From contig JALIZF010001494.1 of NCBI GenBank assembly GCA_029948255.1, positions 124,001 to 188,000 of the forward strand: a stretch of 64,000 nucleotides of DNA, written 5' to 3'. The DNA comes from Telmatactis stephensoni. Taxonomy: Eukaryota > Cnidaria > Anthozoa > Actiniaria > Isophelliidae. Shown one piece after another: positions 44,801 through 57,700 of this stretch (position 1 is the first letter of the stretch; every line of letters begins with the position of its first letter). The translations under genes and the position numbers were made by a program. The notes beneath the pieces are model-generated. The model did not search any database. It was not told the DNA's origin and was given only the letters and a program-made list of their open reading frames with translations.

Positions 44801-47800
44801 AATTTTACAGCAGTATGAATAAACTCGACAAAGGTCTATTCAGGATACCTTTTCATTTTCACATGGCAAAGAATTTATTTTCAAATATATTGCTATTTAA
44901 TTAGAATTCATATTTTCGACAATTCTGGTAAACATTGTGTAACGAAGCTTTTTTGAAGTGTCGCATCGATAAACAGTATCTGAAATCGAGACAACACTGA
45001 CAGTCTCCATAGGAACGATACATTAGATTTAGCATACCCGACGCGGTGTGAAATGAATATGTTCAAAACACCATTTTACCTCTAATGTGTTTTTATTTGT
45101 CGCTAATACGTTTTGGTTTGTCATATATGATAACAACAACAGTTTCTTCAACATTATACTTAATAAACAACCAAGTTTTCAGAACGTCGACTACATTACG
45201 AGCTCAGAAAACTGAGTGCCATTCATAAATGGTGCAGCTCGGCTTCTTTCCAATATTCTTGATATTGAAAGAAATGTATTCCCGCATTCTTGATTTAACT
45301 ATAGATTGCCATGGAAACCTCAGCTTTCTGCCAGACGGATATCAAATTTTCTTGCAAATGATTTGAAAATAAAATAAAAGTCGCAAATTTTAAAAACTAA
45401 ATTTAAAAACAAATATGGAAAATGCGCTCATTTAATAACAATTCAATTTCTCGTTAACCTGAAAGTTAGTTTTCATTCTGTCTTTAAATTTTTCGGAAAA
45501 ACTACGACATCATTGAAGGCTTGTGATAAGAAGACATAATTTTATGGCTTTAAATGTTCAGGTCCTTTTTACGACCACTGCAGTTATTCAACGATAAATT
45601 TTTCATGATATTTTTTAAAAAAGATTACCGAGTTTCTTTGTTAGAGAAGCGATTAGCCTATCACAAACAACTGTAAGTAGTGTCATGCAAATGCTGGATA
45701 AATACAAGTTAAAAATGGATAAATATTAACGGTGCTTATTGGAAGTGATCAACCGTTATTTCCCCGAGGGAGTTTTATCTATAGGGTTCCGTAGTAAATC
45801 TTAATTTGTTTAAACTCTTTCCATCTAAAAGGAAAAAAGAACTCAAGGTATTAACGATTGATTCTGAATTTGTTATGACAAACACGCGACAAAGAATTTA
45901 CATTTCAAATTCAAAACAATTTGCACCATTCAAACAAATATCTATTTCTAACGAGATGTAACGACTTCTATTTTTGATATGATGTTTTGTTTTTTCTTTA
46001 TAACCTAACAAACCCTACCAGAAATGTATACATAGAAGGAAATTCAGACGTTAAATAATAAAATTATGCTAGAGCTTACCTTGCCAGCTCTGCCCAAATA
46101 TCTTCCGTTTTGGAGTGTTTAGATGGCGGAGTATGGTACATATCGGAATCACTAGTTGCTCGTTTTGCACTCAACTTGTGCTCGGGGTCCGTTGGTTTTT
46201 CCTCAAGACTGCGATCGCGAAGATTCTGAGGTGAATGTTTTTTACGTGGCATATCTACACGACTTTTAACCGTTGTGGTTCTCTTGTTGTTATTACGGGC
46301 CTCGATCTCTGCTATGATATCCCTTGCAGATCTCCGCATGGGGTTGTTGCGGGACAAGGCGTTATTTTCGCGTAGAGTCGATCCTTCTCTAGAAAACAAG
46401 TCACCGTTTGAAGTCTCAACTCTACTTTCAACTGTAGATACCATTTGTTCTTCCACAACATTGTCATTCAGTTTATCTGTTTTCAAAGGGGATTTCCTCC
46501 CCGTTCGGGACTTTGTCCTTGGACGACCGAACCCAAAGAAACTTCGTTTCTTGTGAGCTTTTTCATGGTGTACACTCCCGGGTGCTGGGCTTGACATCAT
46601 GCGTTCGACTTTTGGCTTTTTACTTCGAGTTTTTCCTCCACTTCCAGACGACTTCGCCATATTTGTCTGGTTGCTGTGATTAATGGGTGACAACGGAGAC
46701 CTGGCCTTCTTGGCTCGTTTCCCTCGTTTGCTATCTTTGATGATCTCGTGAACTTCCTCTCCACCTGATGTCAGGTTTTCAGACCAGGTACGTGATCGCG
46801 GCCTCGATTTGGGTTTGTCAATTTTGGACTTACTACTGGTTCCCTGGAGTGAAAGATCTTCTAAGCTGGAGCCTGAAGTGTTCATTGGTGATTCAAAACT
46901 AAGATGAGCTGCAAACTTGATGTGTTTTCTTTGATGTCGATACTGTGGTTTCGCTGCTGTGCTAATGCGTTTCTTCCTCGAGCCTGGAAATTGAAGAGGA
47001 AACCATGGTTAGATGTCACCAGCTGATTTGCTCACAATAAGCCGGGCTACAGGTGTTACCCACCCCTCCCCAACGTGGAATGGGAGGGGGCGCGAGAAAT
47101 ATAGACTGAAGCAAGGAAACAGGCATGGTCATATTGCCTGAAATAATTGTTTTCTTCTTCGCTAAATTCAAATTGAAACACCTTTTTCGTACTTAATTTT
47201 GCGATTTTGGCGAGACAGTATTTCGCGTGGCTTTGATTTCGTGATCTATTTTCAATTGTGAAAATCGCGAAATTAAAGACGCGCGAAAATAAGTACAAAT
47301 AAGGTACATCCACGCTTTTGGAAGAGGGTTTGGTCAATTGATCTACAGTGCTCTCTAGACAGGGATTTTCTTGCGTCCAGTCTCCCCATTTCCCGCAAAA
47401 TATACGAGTGTAGGCGTCAGTCGAACTTTCCTCCATAATCGCCAGCATTTTCCGTCCCACCATTGGTCTCATCCATACATTATAAGTACATAAGATCTGC
47501 CATACATTTACTCTATATTTCGACCTATGTACAACGACCACCTCTCCACAACGACCAGCATTTCCATCCCTACCATCAAACCAGTTCATACATATACTTT
47601 ATATTGGAACCTCTGTACAACGACCACCTCTCCACAACGACCAGCATTTCCATCCCTACCATCAAACCAGTCCATACATTTACTCTATATTGCAACCTCT
47701 GTACAACGATCACCTCTCCACAACGGCCAGCATTTCCATCCCTACCATCAAACCAGTTCATACATATACTTTATATTGGAACCTCTGTACAACGACCACC

Positions 47801-48680
47801 TCTCCACAACGACCAGCATTTCCATCCCTACCATCAAACCAGTCCATACATTTACTCTATATTGCAACCTCTGTACAACGACCACCTCTCCACAACGGCC
47901 ACTTATTTTCGTTTTAGTTATGACTAAGAGGTTTGACTGTACTACAATAGTAGTATGCTGAGGCGTATCTAGGGGGTCACAGGGTGCCCGTGACCCCCCC
48001 TTTCTAAGCCAAAAAGTGTAAAAAAGAACAAATCTAACCGGAGATGCAGTGTGTGAGGATTTATTCAGACTAAAATGATATGTTACTAAAAAGTTGTCAT
48101 CCTTACACACTGGGCGTTAACTTAAGGAAATCAGTTTTCTCTCCTCTCGGAGTCGTCTTTTCGTTTCGTTTCAAATCTAAATTATGCATTGGGCTTCCTG
48201 ATCAAGACGTTCCATATATGGCAATGCACATGACCAAAAGCAAAAAGCCCACGAACCTCCCCCTATGAAAAATCCTGGATACGCAGTGTGTTTAATACCT
48301 TTGGATGTCAAAATCCCTGTTGGACTACCAAGACTAAAGTCAGCATTCACAGGATCATCAGTATCATACAAATGGTAGACTTCTTGGATTTTCTTCTGTG
48401 GTATATGCAGGTATCTTGACGATGGGTTGATAGTGTAGCCTGCATAATTCTTGTGCATATTCTCATTGCTTGTCCCAGAGAGAAGGCGATAGATGTTTTC
48501 ACGTTCACTTAAGATCTGTAGGGGTGGTTTGTCCTGTGCAAATAACCGCACCATCCAAGCAGCGTCAAGCGCGCTGAGAACACCTCGTGCACATCCTGAG
48601 CCAGTTGGCCAAAAAGGCTGAAACAAACAAGAATAGTTCAAGTTGCGTAGTGGACGAATAGATAGAAGAATTTGAGATCC

Positions 48681-48712
<32 letters not shown>

Positions 48713-51700
48713 GTTGGCCAAAATGGCTGAAACAAACAAGAATAGTTCAAGTTGCGTAGTGGACGAATAGATAGAAGAATTTGAGATCCAAACAACAACA
48801 ACAACAACAACAACAACTACTACTACTACTACTACTATAACTACAACAACAAAACCAAGTAAAACAAGTTATGACGATTAGCAAGTCCACATTTGCCTAG
48901 ATTGTAAATTTAGGTCAATCAAGTTGAAATAAACGGTTTTTGTTTGTTTGTTTGCTTGTATTGTTTGTTTTGTTTCGTTTTTGTTTGTTTGTTTGTTGTT
49001 GTTTTTTTCAACGTTTTCTTGCTTTATTCTTGGCCAAATCCCCCTTGAGAAACGTCATCCTGACAAACGTTAGGCTCAGACAAGTCTGTTGTATTGACAA
49101 CACTCTGCGGAAACAACTTTGGGGGGGGGGGGGGGGGGGGGGAGAAACTTACACAGTTTTGGATGTTTTACGGAAGTTACTGATATGGCGACATTTAAGC
49201 TGTGCAAAAATCGCCAGTCTTGAAAAGATTTCTCCAATATTGTTGCTCGTTTTTTCGTTCATTGTTTCGTTTATTTGTTCACTGACTCTTTATAGAAGAA
49301 TTAGAGCTAATCGCGAGTTTATCCTCACCGAGGGAGTTTGAATTCACTTTATCAAAATCGCTTACTCACAAAATATAAAGAAAAAACTCACCTCGAGTAA
49401 ACTATCTCCCACAAGTCCAAGCAGTAGCTTATGTCCTTTTCTTTCAATAATCCTTGCGCTATTTTCTGCCTTCTTGATGGACGTAAAGTCAAACACCGCG
49501 ATGTCAGCATTGTTCTTGTCGTCGCGTTTGAGCGCAAGATTGTCCAGTTGTCCTTTTGTTGCATAGCTTACAGCATCGTTCACGTATGTAATCAGCTTTT
49601 CTTTGTCGACGTTTTCTTGGCTCAAGAGTTTTTGAGGTTTGTTGCCATAATCCTATCAGAAAATGATGTACGTTACGTTAGACAGGATTTTGTTTCACTA
49701 TGAAACGTTCTTGCGGTTCTGATGCGTTTCGTTGCACGCACTCATTCGGTTACCGCAATCGTTGAAAATTTTTTTATCATAAATGTTGTAAAAAAAATCC
49801 TAAGCAGTTTTCCATTATCTGTACACTTATTGACGTAGCCGCCTCCGCAGGCTACTCCTTTCTATTGGATTTCCTGTGGTAAATGAGGAAAGGGAGAAGG
49901 GGACTGGAACCAGAAGAGAGGAAGACTGGGGACGAGGGGAAGGAGAGAAAATGAGGAGGAGTAGGCAACTCCTCCCGTTTTTTCCTCCCTCATCTTTTTT
50001 GGCTCGCTCCCAGTCTCTCTTCTTTGCAACAGGAAGCCCAAGAGATAAAAGGAGTTGCCTGCGGAGGAGGCTATTATTGACGATGACTGGCATAATTTTT
50101 TTTTCAAAACTCAAGTGGACCAACGAGTGCATACCTTCTTCAGGACACCGCGTTTAAGAAGACTTGACTTGACCGCTGTCATAACGAAGTAGTGGGTCTC
50201 ATCTTTATAGTATACGATGTTCTCTAGTTGAATCCCTTTTTGTTGTTTTAGTTTATCAAAGAAAGCTGGATTAAACTGATATGCAATTCCACTAATCTCT
50301 TCAACTTGAGTTTCTGGTTCTGAGAAACTGTTGACAAAGTTGGCTGTAATACCAATGGCAAGTGTACCTGCAGATAAATATAGTGGACCCTCTAAGTTTA
50401 AATATAACTGAATGAATGAATAAATGAATGAATGAACGAACGAACGAGAGTGAATGGATGAATGGATGGATGGATGGATGGATGGATAAATGAGTGAGTG
50501 AACGAACAGACAGACAAACGATGTGTTATGAGGGCCACCTCAACGGCAGTGCTTTGACCGTTTATATTGTGTCAGCTATGATCGAGACGTATTCTTTTGC
50601 CGTTGCGCGCTCACCAATGGGTGGCCGTACGCACGTACCTTTCGCACGGACGTTGTGCGCACATCAATGGATGGACGTACGCATGGATGTTGTACGCGCA
50701 CCGATGAGCGAACGTAGGCACGGACGTTGTGCGCGCACCGATGGGTGGACGTACGCATGTATCTACGAACGGACGTACGCAAGTATCAGTGCAAAAGTAT
50801 CACAGCAAGTGTCTTACCGCGCATTTCAATCTGCGCAAAGCCAGGGAGAACATTTTTCTTGCCATCAGCTCCAATAACAACATCTACTTCATAGTCAGTC
50901 AGCGAATCGTGAAATGGCGTGACGTGACACTTCCAGCCTTCATCCTCATTGGGTGGTTCGATGACTTTCTCAAATGTTACGCCAGTAAAAACTTTGACGC
51001 CCAAGACTAGGGCTGCCTTGAGAAGAACTGCTTGAAGACGTCGAATACCTGAACGAACAGAAACATATAGATCAATATTCAAAACCACTATTAGATTGCA
51101 TCATACTGCGTTAAGGTGCGGTAATACGAGCAACAAAATCGTACAACTTGTCGCACAACATTGTTGCGTTGCAAGTTGTAGAACGTCATGTTGCTCGTAT
51201 TACCGCCCCGCGCGCAACTTGTCACGCAACAAAAATCGATGTTGCAGGTTGCGGCTACTTGTTGCAAAAATTAGAAAGTGGTTCTACTTTGTGCAACAAA
51301 TTTTCGCAACCTGCAACATCGATTTTTGTTGCGTGACAAGTTGCGCGCGGGGCGGTAATACGAGCAACATCGCTCTACAACTTGCAACAAAAATGTTGCG
51401 CGACAAGTTGCACGATTTCGTTGCTCGTATTACCGCATCTTTAGGTGAAACCTTTCTATAAATCTAACGTGCGTGACGAAATGGCGTGACAAATATCACA
51501 CCACCATTATAGCGTATAATATGTTCAACCAAGAGACCATAATACTAAGAGAGCGAAGCTCAGTATTGATGTCTGTGCCATGTTCGTGGCGGCTAAGGCT
51601 ATTTTTAGTAACTTCGCCATCGCGCGCGCAAGGCACTTAAACAATAGAATTCAAACTGTCCCGTCCGCGCGCACGTCAAAAATCAAATTCTATTGGTGGA

Positions 51701-54700
51701 GGGATTTGCGCGCGCGATGGCGAAGTTACTAAAAATAGCCTTAGCCGCCACGAACATGGCACAGACATCAATACTGAGCTTCGCTCTCTTAGTATTATGG
51801 TCTCTTGGTTCAACTCTGTAATTCAACGATTGATAATACTATAAAAAAAAGAGCATCACCATGGAAGTACATATTGCCCACAAAACTCTACTAATTAAAA
51901 TTACTTCATTCAGTATGTGGGTGGAAAATATTAACTAAATTAGATTCACAGACAAAATGCAATTTGTTTTGAAATTTTATTTGATTTTGCCAAAGTGATA
52001 ATTCTCTGGAACATTCCAATTTAGGTTAAAGTAAACAAGAGATATTTTAAGGCCTGAAATTAAATTCCTTTCAAATTTAAGTTACATAAAAACCACTTTA
52101 ACTGAAAAGGGTGATTGTGTAGGTGTCAGAGGATAATTAGCTGAAGGCTGTGAAGAGGCACTGTGATTGCTATGGATACCAGGTTGTGGGATACCCAAAA
52201 TAGCCCTGATAACATTTAACGTATATTATCAGAATACCAGAAATTATGCAACCAAGTTTGACTGTCCATTGTGAAGCCATGGATAGAAATATGCCCCACC
52301 TAATATGACTGTCAAATGTGCAACCACTATTACAGATAGCACTTAGGCCAATCAGACCGTGTCAAATTTTGGGTATTTTATGACAGGAAGGTGCACAATA
52401 ATATTATATGTAGACGTTTGAGAGCATAATACACTAAGGCCTGTTATGACTCAAAAATGAGGTTATCAAAGTCATGCACAATCTGCTCTGTAGTCAGCCA
52501 GTCTAATATTCTCCAGTTGCTATTGTTTTAATTGTGTATTTGATGATACTCTATGGCAATAATAAAGAAATTTGAGGAAGAATTTATTATTTGATCAGAT
52601 TTCACTTGGGTTGAATTTGCATAGTTGTCTTCAATTGCTGAAAAATGGGAATGAAAAATCTACAATTCTGTTGTCATTGTTGCATCAAAAGTTGGGGAAG
52701 TGTAACATGGCATGCATAATTGTGAGCAAATTATCTTGTGAGTTTTTGAAGCTTGTTTAAAAGCCTACAATATGTTTCTTTAATTGAATACTTAAATGTA
52801 CTTTGATAATTTAGATTTAAACTAGACGCACACGTGCGTTCACTCGTGCCTATGCCTGGAGCCCTTTTTAAGAGAGGCTCCAATAACCGGCTCCGTTCGT
52901 ACTCTTCCCCTAGCCGTTTCACGCATTCTTCACCATTCCGGGAAATAGCTAACCGTAACAAATGACCTTTTTTGAATCGGCTAACTTAAACTAAAAAATA
53001 TCTTGATTAGTTAGTTTGTCTGTCAACAGCTATTAGTGCCTTTGTCTCAGTTCTATTATCATGTATTAGATATCTCCAACATGCAAAAATATACCAGTTT
53101 TATATTCAACTTCATATTTCACTATATATCTCAATTGTTTGCTGTAAAGACTTCTACAACGGCATATTTGACACAATAACAAATCGTGTATTTTTTCGTT
53201 CATGTTTCGGATGTTTTATACTCATGCATGTTAAGGCCTGGGTCAGGCCTTTATTTAGCATAAAATGGTATTTTTTTACATTTCAAGAGAAATATTGAAC
53301 ATTTCGCTTTCTAACTTGGAGACGTGTTAGAATTGGTCGATTTTGAAAAATTCTCATTGACAAAATGGGGAACGCTTGGTCACGTGACCATCTACGTAAT
53401 ATAGAAAATGACAAAAATTCAATGGAAAATGGGCCGTATAGAGACGTAAAGTGAAATAATGAATGAGATGTCAATTTATGACTTTTGGGGTTGTCTTTCA
53501 AAATCTGCCTGGAATGGTGGTCCATCATTGATTGTTAAGGAAATATTTGGTAAAAGAGGTCACGTGACCAAACCAGGTATTTACAAATTTGCATCTTACT
53601 CCTCACCGTTTAAATGAAGTCATCCATTCCAGGCAGTTTCTAACTTATCTAGATGTCCTTAACAGTTACACATCAAAAACAGTCTTCATTAAATGCATTT
53701 TCACCGGCCCATTTTCAAATTAATATTTTTTCATCCTATAGGTCACGTGACCTCCGAATTCTGACCATACACAAATAAAAATGTTAAGGAACCTGATTAT
53801 GACTATGGGCCAAAATTATATCTAAGTACAATTAATATTGGTAGAGATATTGCAATTTTAGGTTATTTAGTTCGGCCCAATGACCCAGGCCTTAACATGC
53901 TTGAGTATATGAGCTTATATGAATAAAATAAATTTTTAGCGGCATGTTGTAAACCACGGACTGGACTGGACTGGACTGGACTGGACTCAGTCCGCGTTTT
54001 ACAAATCAGTCCGCGTTTTTCATAAAACACGGACTCAGTCCGCGTTTTACAAATCAGTCCGCGTTTTTCATAAAACACGGACTCAGTCCGCGTTTTACAA
54101 ATCAGTCCGCGTTTTTCATAAAACACGGACTCAGTCCGCGTTTTACAAATCAGTCCGCGTTTTTCATAAAACACGGACTCAGTCCGCGTTTTACAAATCA
54201 GTCCGCGTTGCTCATAAAACACAGAAAATTAAAAAAAAACCCATTAGCATGGGGGAGAGTTGTTCATTATCTGCATTTATTTATAAGACAGCCGGGAAAT
54301 TCCTTGATGTGCACAAATTTAATCTAATTGGCAATGTGTTTGGTATTACTCAATCAATCCTATTGAATGTTGTGTCGAGTTATTTAGCAAAACCCGAAGC
54401 CATGCAGTTGGGGATAGAATGCTTTGAAATTTTCTCTTGGCTTCCAAATACTGTCCAGTGGTTTCTGGTGTTGATTCAAAGTCTATTTCAGTTTCGTACG
54501 TGAAACCCAAGGATATTATTCTCCGAGGTCGCCAAAGGTCACAACTGATTACCTACAAAGGTCGGGGAAAACTTTTCAAACCTCAAAATACAAAAGAAAA
54601 TATAGTCCATCAGAATTAGTCAGTAGTCATTATTTAATTCATTTCTTTACGCTATTTACTGAACTCAGCTGCTTTCTCTCATTTTCTTATATGCAGTCTC

Positions 54701-57700
54701 AAAGCTTTGTATATTCTAACAAGAGAAAATCATTTTATTTTGATAATTCAGTAGTATACATTGAACTTTTGCAAATCATCTTAAAGGCATGGGAAAAAAC
54801 ATTGACATTAACTAAATTTCTGATAAACGCTACTCCATGCAACACCCTTGGTGAGCGTTACTTGCGCTTATAAGCCAATAACATAAACTTTATAAACTCC
54901 TTGGGAAGGGGTACTCTTTTGTCAGTGGTCGGAGCGATAGGTGGTCAGGTTTGTTTTTTTTTTTTGGACATGTTTGAAAGGTTGCCCTTCATTTGGATGC
55001 TTCAAACCCGGGGCTTCAAATCAATGATATTGGAATGAATACTGAATATACTAACCTTGCTCCAGGGTTTGACCCCTTCAGCAACCGTTCAGTAAGACAC
55101 AGTAAATTCCGCCAAGTTAAATTCTAGATTTGGATTTACCAGCCGAGGCAATCAGTTATGTTGAATCAACACCAGAAACCACTGGACAGTATTTGGAGGG
55201 AATAGGGAGCCAAGAGAAAATTTCAAAGCATTCTATCCCCAATTGCATGGCTTCGGGTTTTGCTAGATAACTCGACACAACATCCATTAGGATTGATTGA
55301 GTAATACCAAGTGTACATTGCCAATTAAATTAAATTTGTGCACATCAAGGAATTTCCCGGCTGTCTTATAAATAAATGCAAATAATGAACAACTCTCCCC
55401 ATGCTAATTGATTTTTTTTAAATTTACGGTGTTTTATGATCAACGCGGACTGAGTCCGTGTTTTATGAAAATCGCGGATTGATTTGTAAAACGCGAACTG
55501 AATTGAGTCCGTGTTTTATGAAAATCGTAGACTGATTTGTAAAACGCGGACTGAGTCCGTGTTTTATGAAAATCGCGGACTGATTTGTAAAACGCGGACT
55601 GAGTCCGTGTTTTATGAAAATCGCGGACTGATTTGTAAAACGCGGACTGAGTCCAGTCCAGTCCAGTCCAGTCCAGTCCGTGGTTTACAACATGCCATTG
55701 TTAGCCTAGTCCAGACCCAGGCCTCTTTTTACCCCGCTCCGCTTCGGTAAAACAGAGTCCAGAAGAACTTGCATGCGCATGCGTTACATGAACCAATCAG
55801 ACACCGTAAAATTTTGGTGTGACCTGGTTACAAGGCCTTTTGATAAGTCACACAGGGCTTGGATTTGCTCCAATTTGGGTAAAAACTTGTGCTTCGTACA
55901 AGTGAAGACATACTTAACTGCTTCAATGAATTCGTTTTCAAAATGAGCCCTATATAGCTGATTTAATTCAGATAAATTTCAACGAGAGCTTTGTAACCAG
56001 GTCACACCAAAATTTTACGGTGTCTGATTGATTCATGTAACGCATGCGCATGCAAGTTCTTCTGGACTCTGTTTTACCGAAGCGGAGCGGGGTAAAAAGA
56101 GGCCTGGGTCTGGACTATTGTTAGCCGTGAAAGGATCTTATCAAAAACGATAAGTATACATTACTCAGTCTCAATGGCGCCTCTCGCTAACTATTCTTAA
56201 CTCGTAGATTGCAAATCCACGAGTTATAATGAGGGGGAAATGTCTTACACAAATACTCAGGTAATACAAGGAAAAAGGAAACGAATCCTAACTGTTTAGT
56301 AAGCAGGAACTTAATTGACAACTACTCTGAAGATAAGAGACACGACACTAGAGATCAAACCGCCAATAGCGGAGGTAGCTCGTGGATTGACCAAAATCAC
56401 CACAGGAAGCCCAAACAATACATTTTACTGAATTGACGAGTTTTCATTTGAAGGCGAAAAGTTAAATTACCTACTACATCAACCAAAGACCCTTCATTAG
56501 ATAAACGACAGCTTACTTTCTCTTATCGCAATTTTAATTGCTTGTCTCAGCGCTTCAGGGCAAAGTCGTGTCGTGTTTCTTGGTGAGGCCACGATCACTT
56601 TAGCTCGAATTACATAAACAACCTACGTCTTCAGGATATTTGTTTTTATGGTTGTAGCCCCACAAACAGCAAGGAGAACCTATCCGAACAAACAAAGGAA
56701 AACTTCTCTCTGTGTGTGCAGCAAAATATCGCTATGAATATAAAATCTCACGTACTAGACATTATGTAGTGAAACGCAATTGACGGTCACTTGTCATAGA
56801 CATAATAAGCGGGTCAGACTTGTACTATTGAGGTCACAACCGTGCTCGGACTGGCTCCCGACTGTCTATTGCTTTAGATCAAAATGATAAATAAAATTCT
56901 AACTTTAAATCTCTCCTTTTATTCTATCTGGAGTATTAGTTACTGCCTCAATATACGTCTCAAAGTATACTTAACAATTAGTCGCTTTTCAGTTGTATGG
57001 GTTCGTAACAAAAAAGATGTGGGATGATGTAGTATAGGGAGAAACTTGGATTCCGAAACGTTCTAGTTACGCTTGCGGCCGCGCACTGCTTTTCCTTCAA
57101 CAAGGCATACTTTCACATTTTTGGTTAACTCGGTGAGAAACATCGCCCTAGCAAACTGGAGATTGTATTCTCTCTGTCGTCTCTACTACACCTATATACA
57201 CACACATTTATGTAGCAACATGTAGGATAAGAAATTCGTAGATTTCCAGCTCATAGGAAATAGTCTTTATCGCGAGGGCCTGCTTTGAAGTACTCCATTT
57301 AGAGTTCACTATTTCGTCAAAGTGTTGGAGATGAAGCTCAAAATATCAGCCCATCCTGAAGCTCTTATAAGTATATAGGTATATCTCGAGTTAAAAGCTT
57401 CACTTTCCATTGTTCTACTCCTGGAACAGCCTGTCCTGAATACTATTTTCTTTGAAGTCTGTCATCTTGCATTCCTAAAGTTCCTGGCTTGCCTTCACTA
57501 CGGCGAGTTCGCACGCGCTCAAAGGTGATGAATGAGGGGCATTATTTTTCACTGGGCATTACTAATTAGATATCTCCAACATGCAAAAATATACCAGTTT
57601 ATTCGGCTTTTTATTTCACTTTATATCTCAATTGTTTGCTGTAAAGACTTCTACAACGACGTTTTTGACACAATAACCAATTAAAAATCGTGTATATATG

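Larger units (their letters stand above)
53217..53909. mobile_element. 693-bp element Z1 nested in X5
   Basis: TATACTCATGCATGTTAAGG pairs with CCTTAACATGCTTGAGTATA. No transposase is seen. It contains three perfect GGTCACGTGACC palindromes. Confidence 0.7.
52822..53931 (-). mobile_element. truncated element X (X5), split by another element
   Basis: The CTAG/hairpin end of element X starts at 52822 and runs to TTTCGGATGTT (53215). The X sequence resumes briefly at 53916-53931 (TATATGAATAAAATA) after the insertion at 53217-53909, then is cut by the element at 53941. Confidence 0.65.

Noticed and set aside
41889..46983. CH, LIM or bMERB domain in the MICAL downstream exons
   Set aside because: Looked for actin-binding CH motifs, LIM Cys/His spacing and the bMERB helix pattern; none was visible by eye.
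47463..48110. Overlapping frames on both strands over the 86-bp array
   Set aside because: 86 is not a multiple of 3, so all frames are open by chance of the repeat. No protein features.
53863..55750. Frames with repeats of [12 protein letters not shown]; possible CRISPR-like array
   Set aside because: The 48-bp units are direct tandem repeats inside a eukaryotic foldback element, with no unique spacers and no cas genes.
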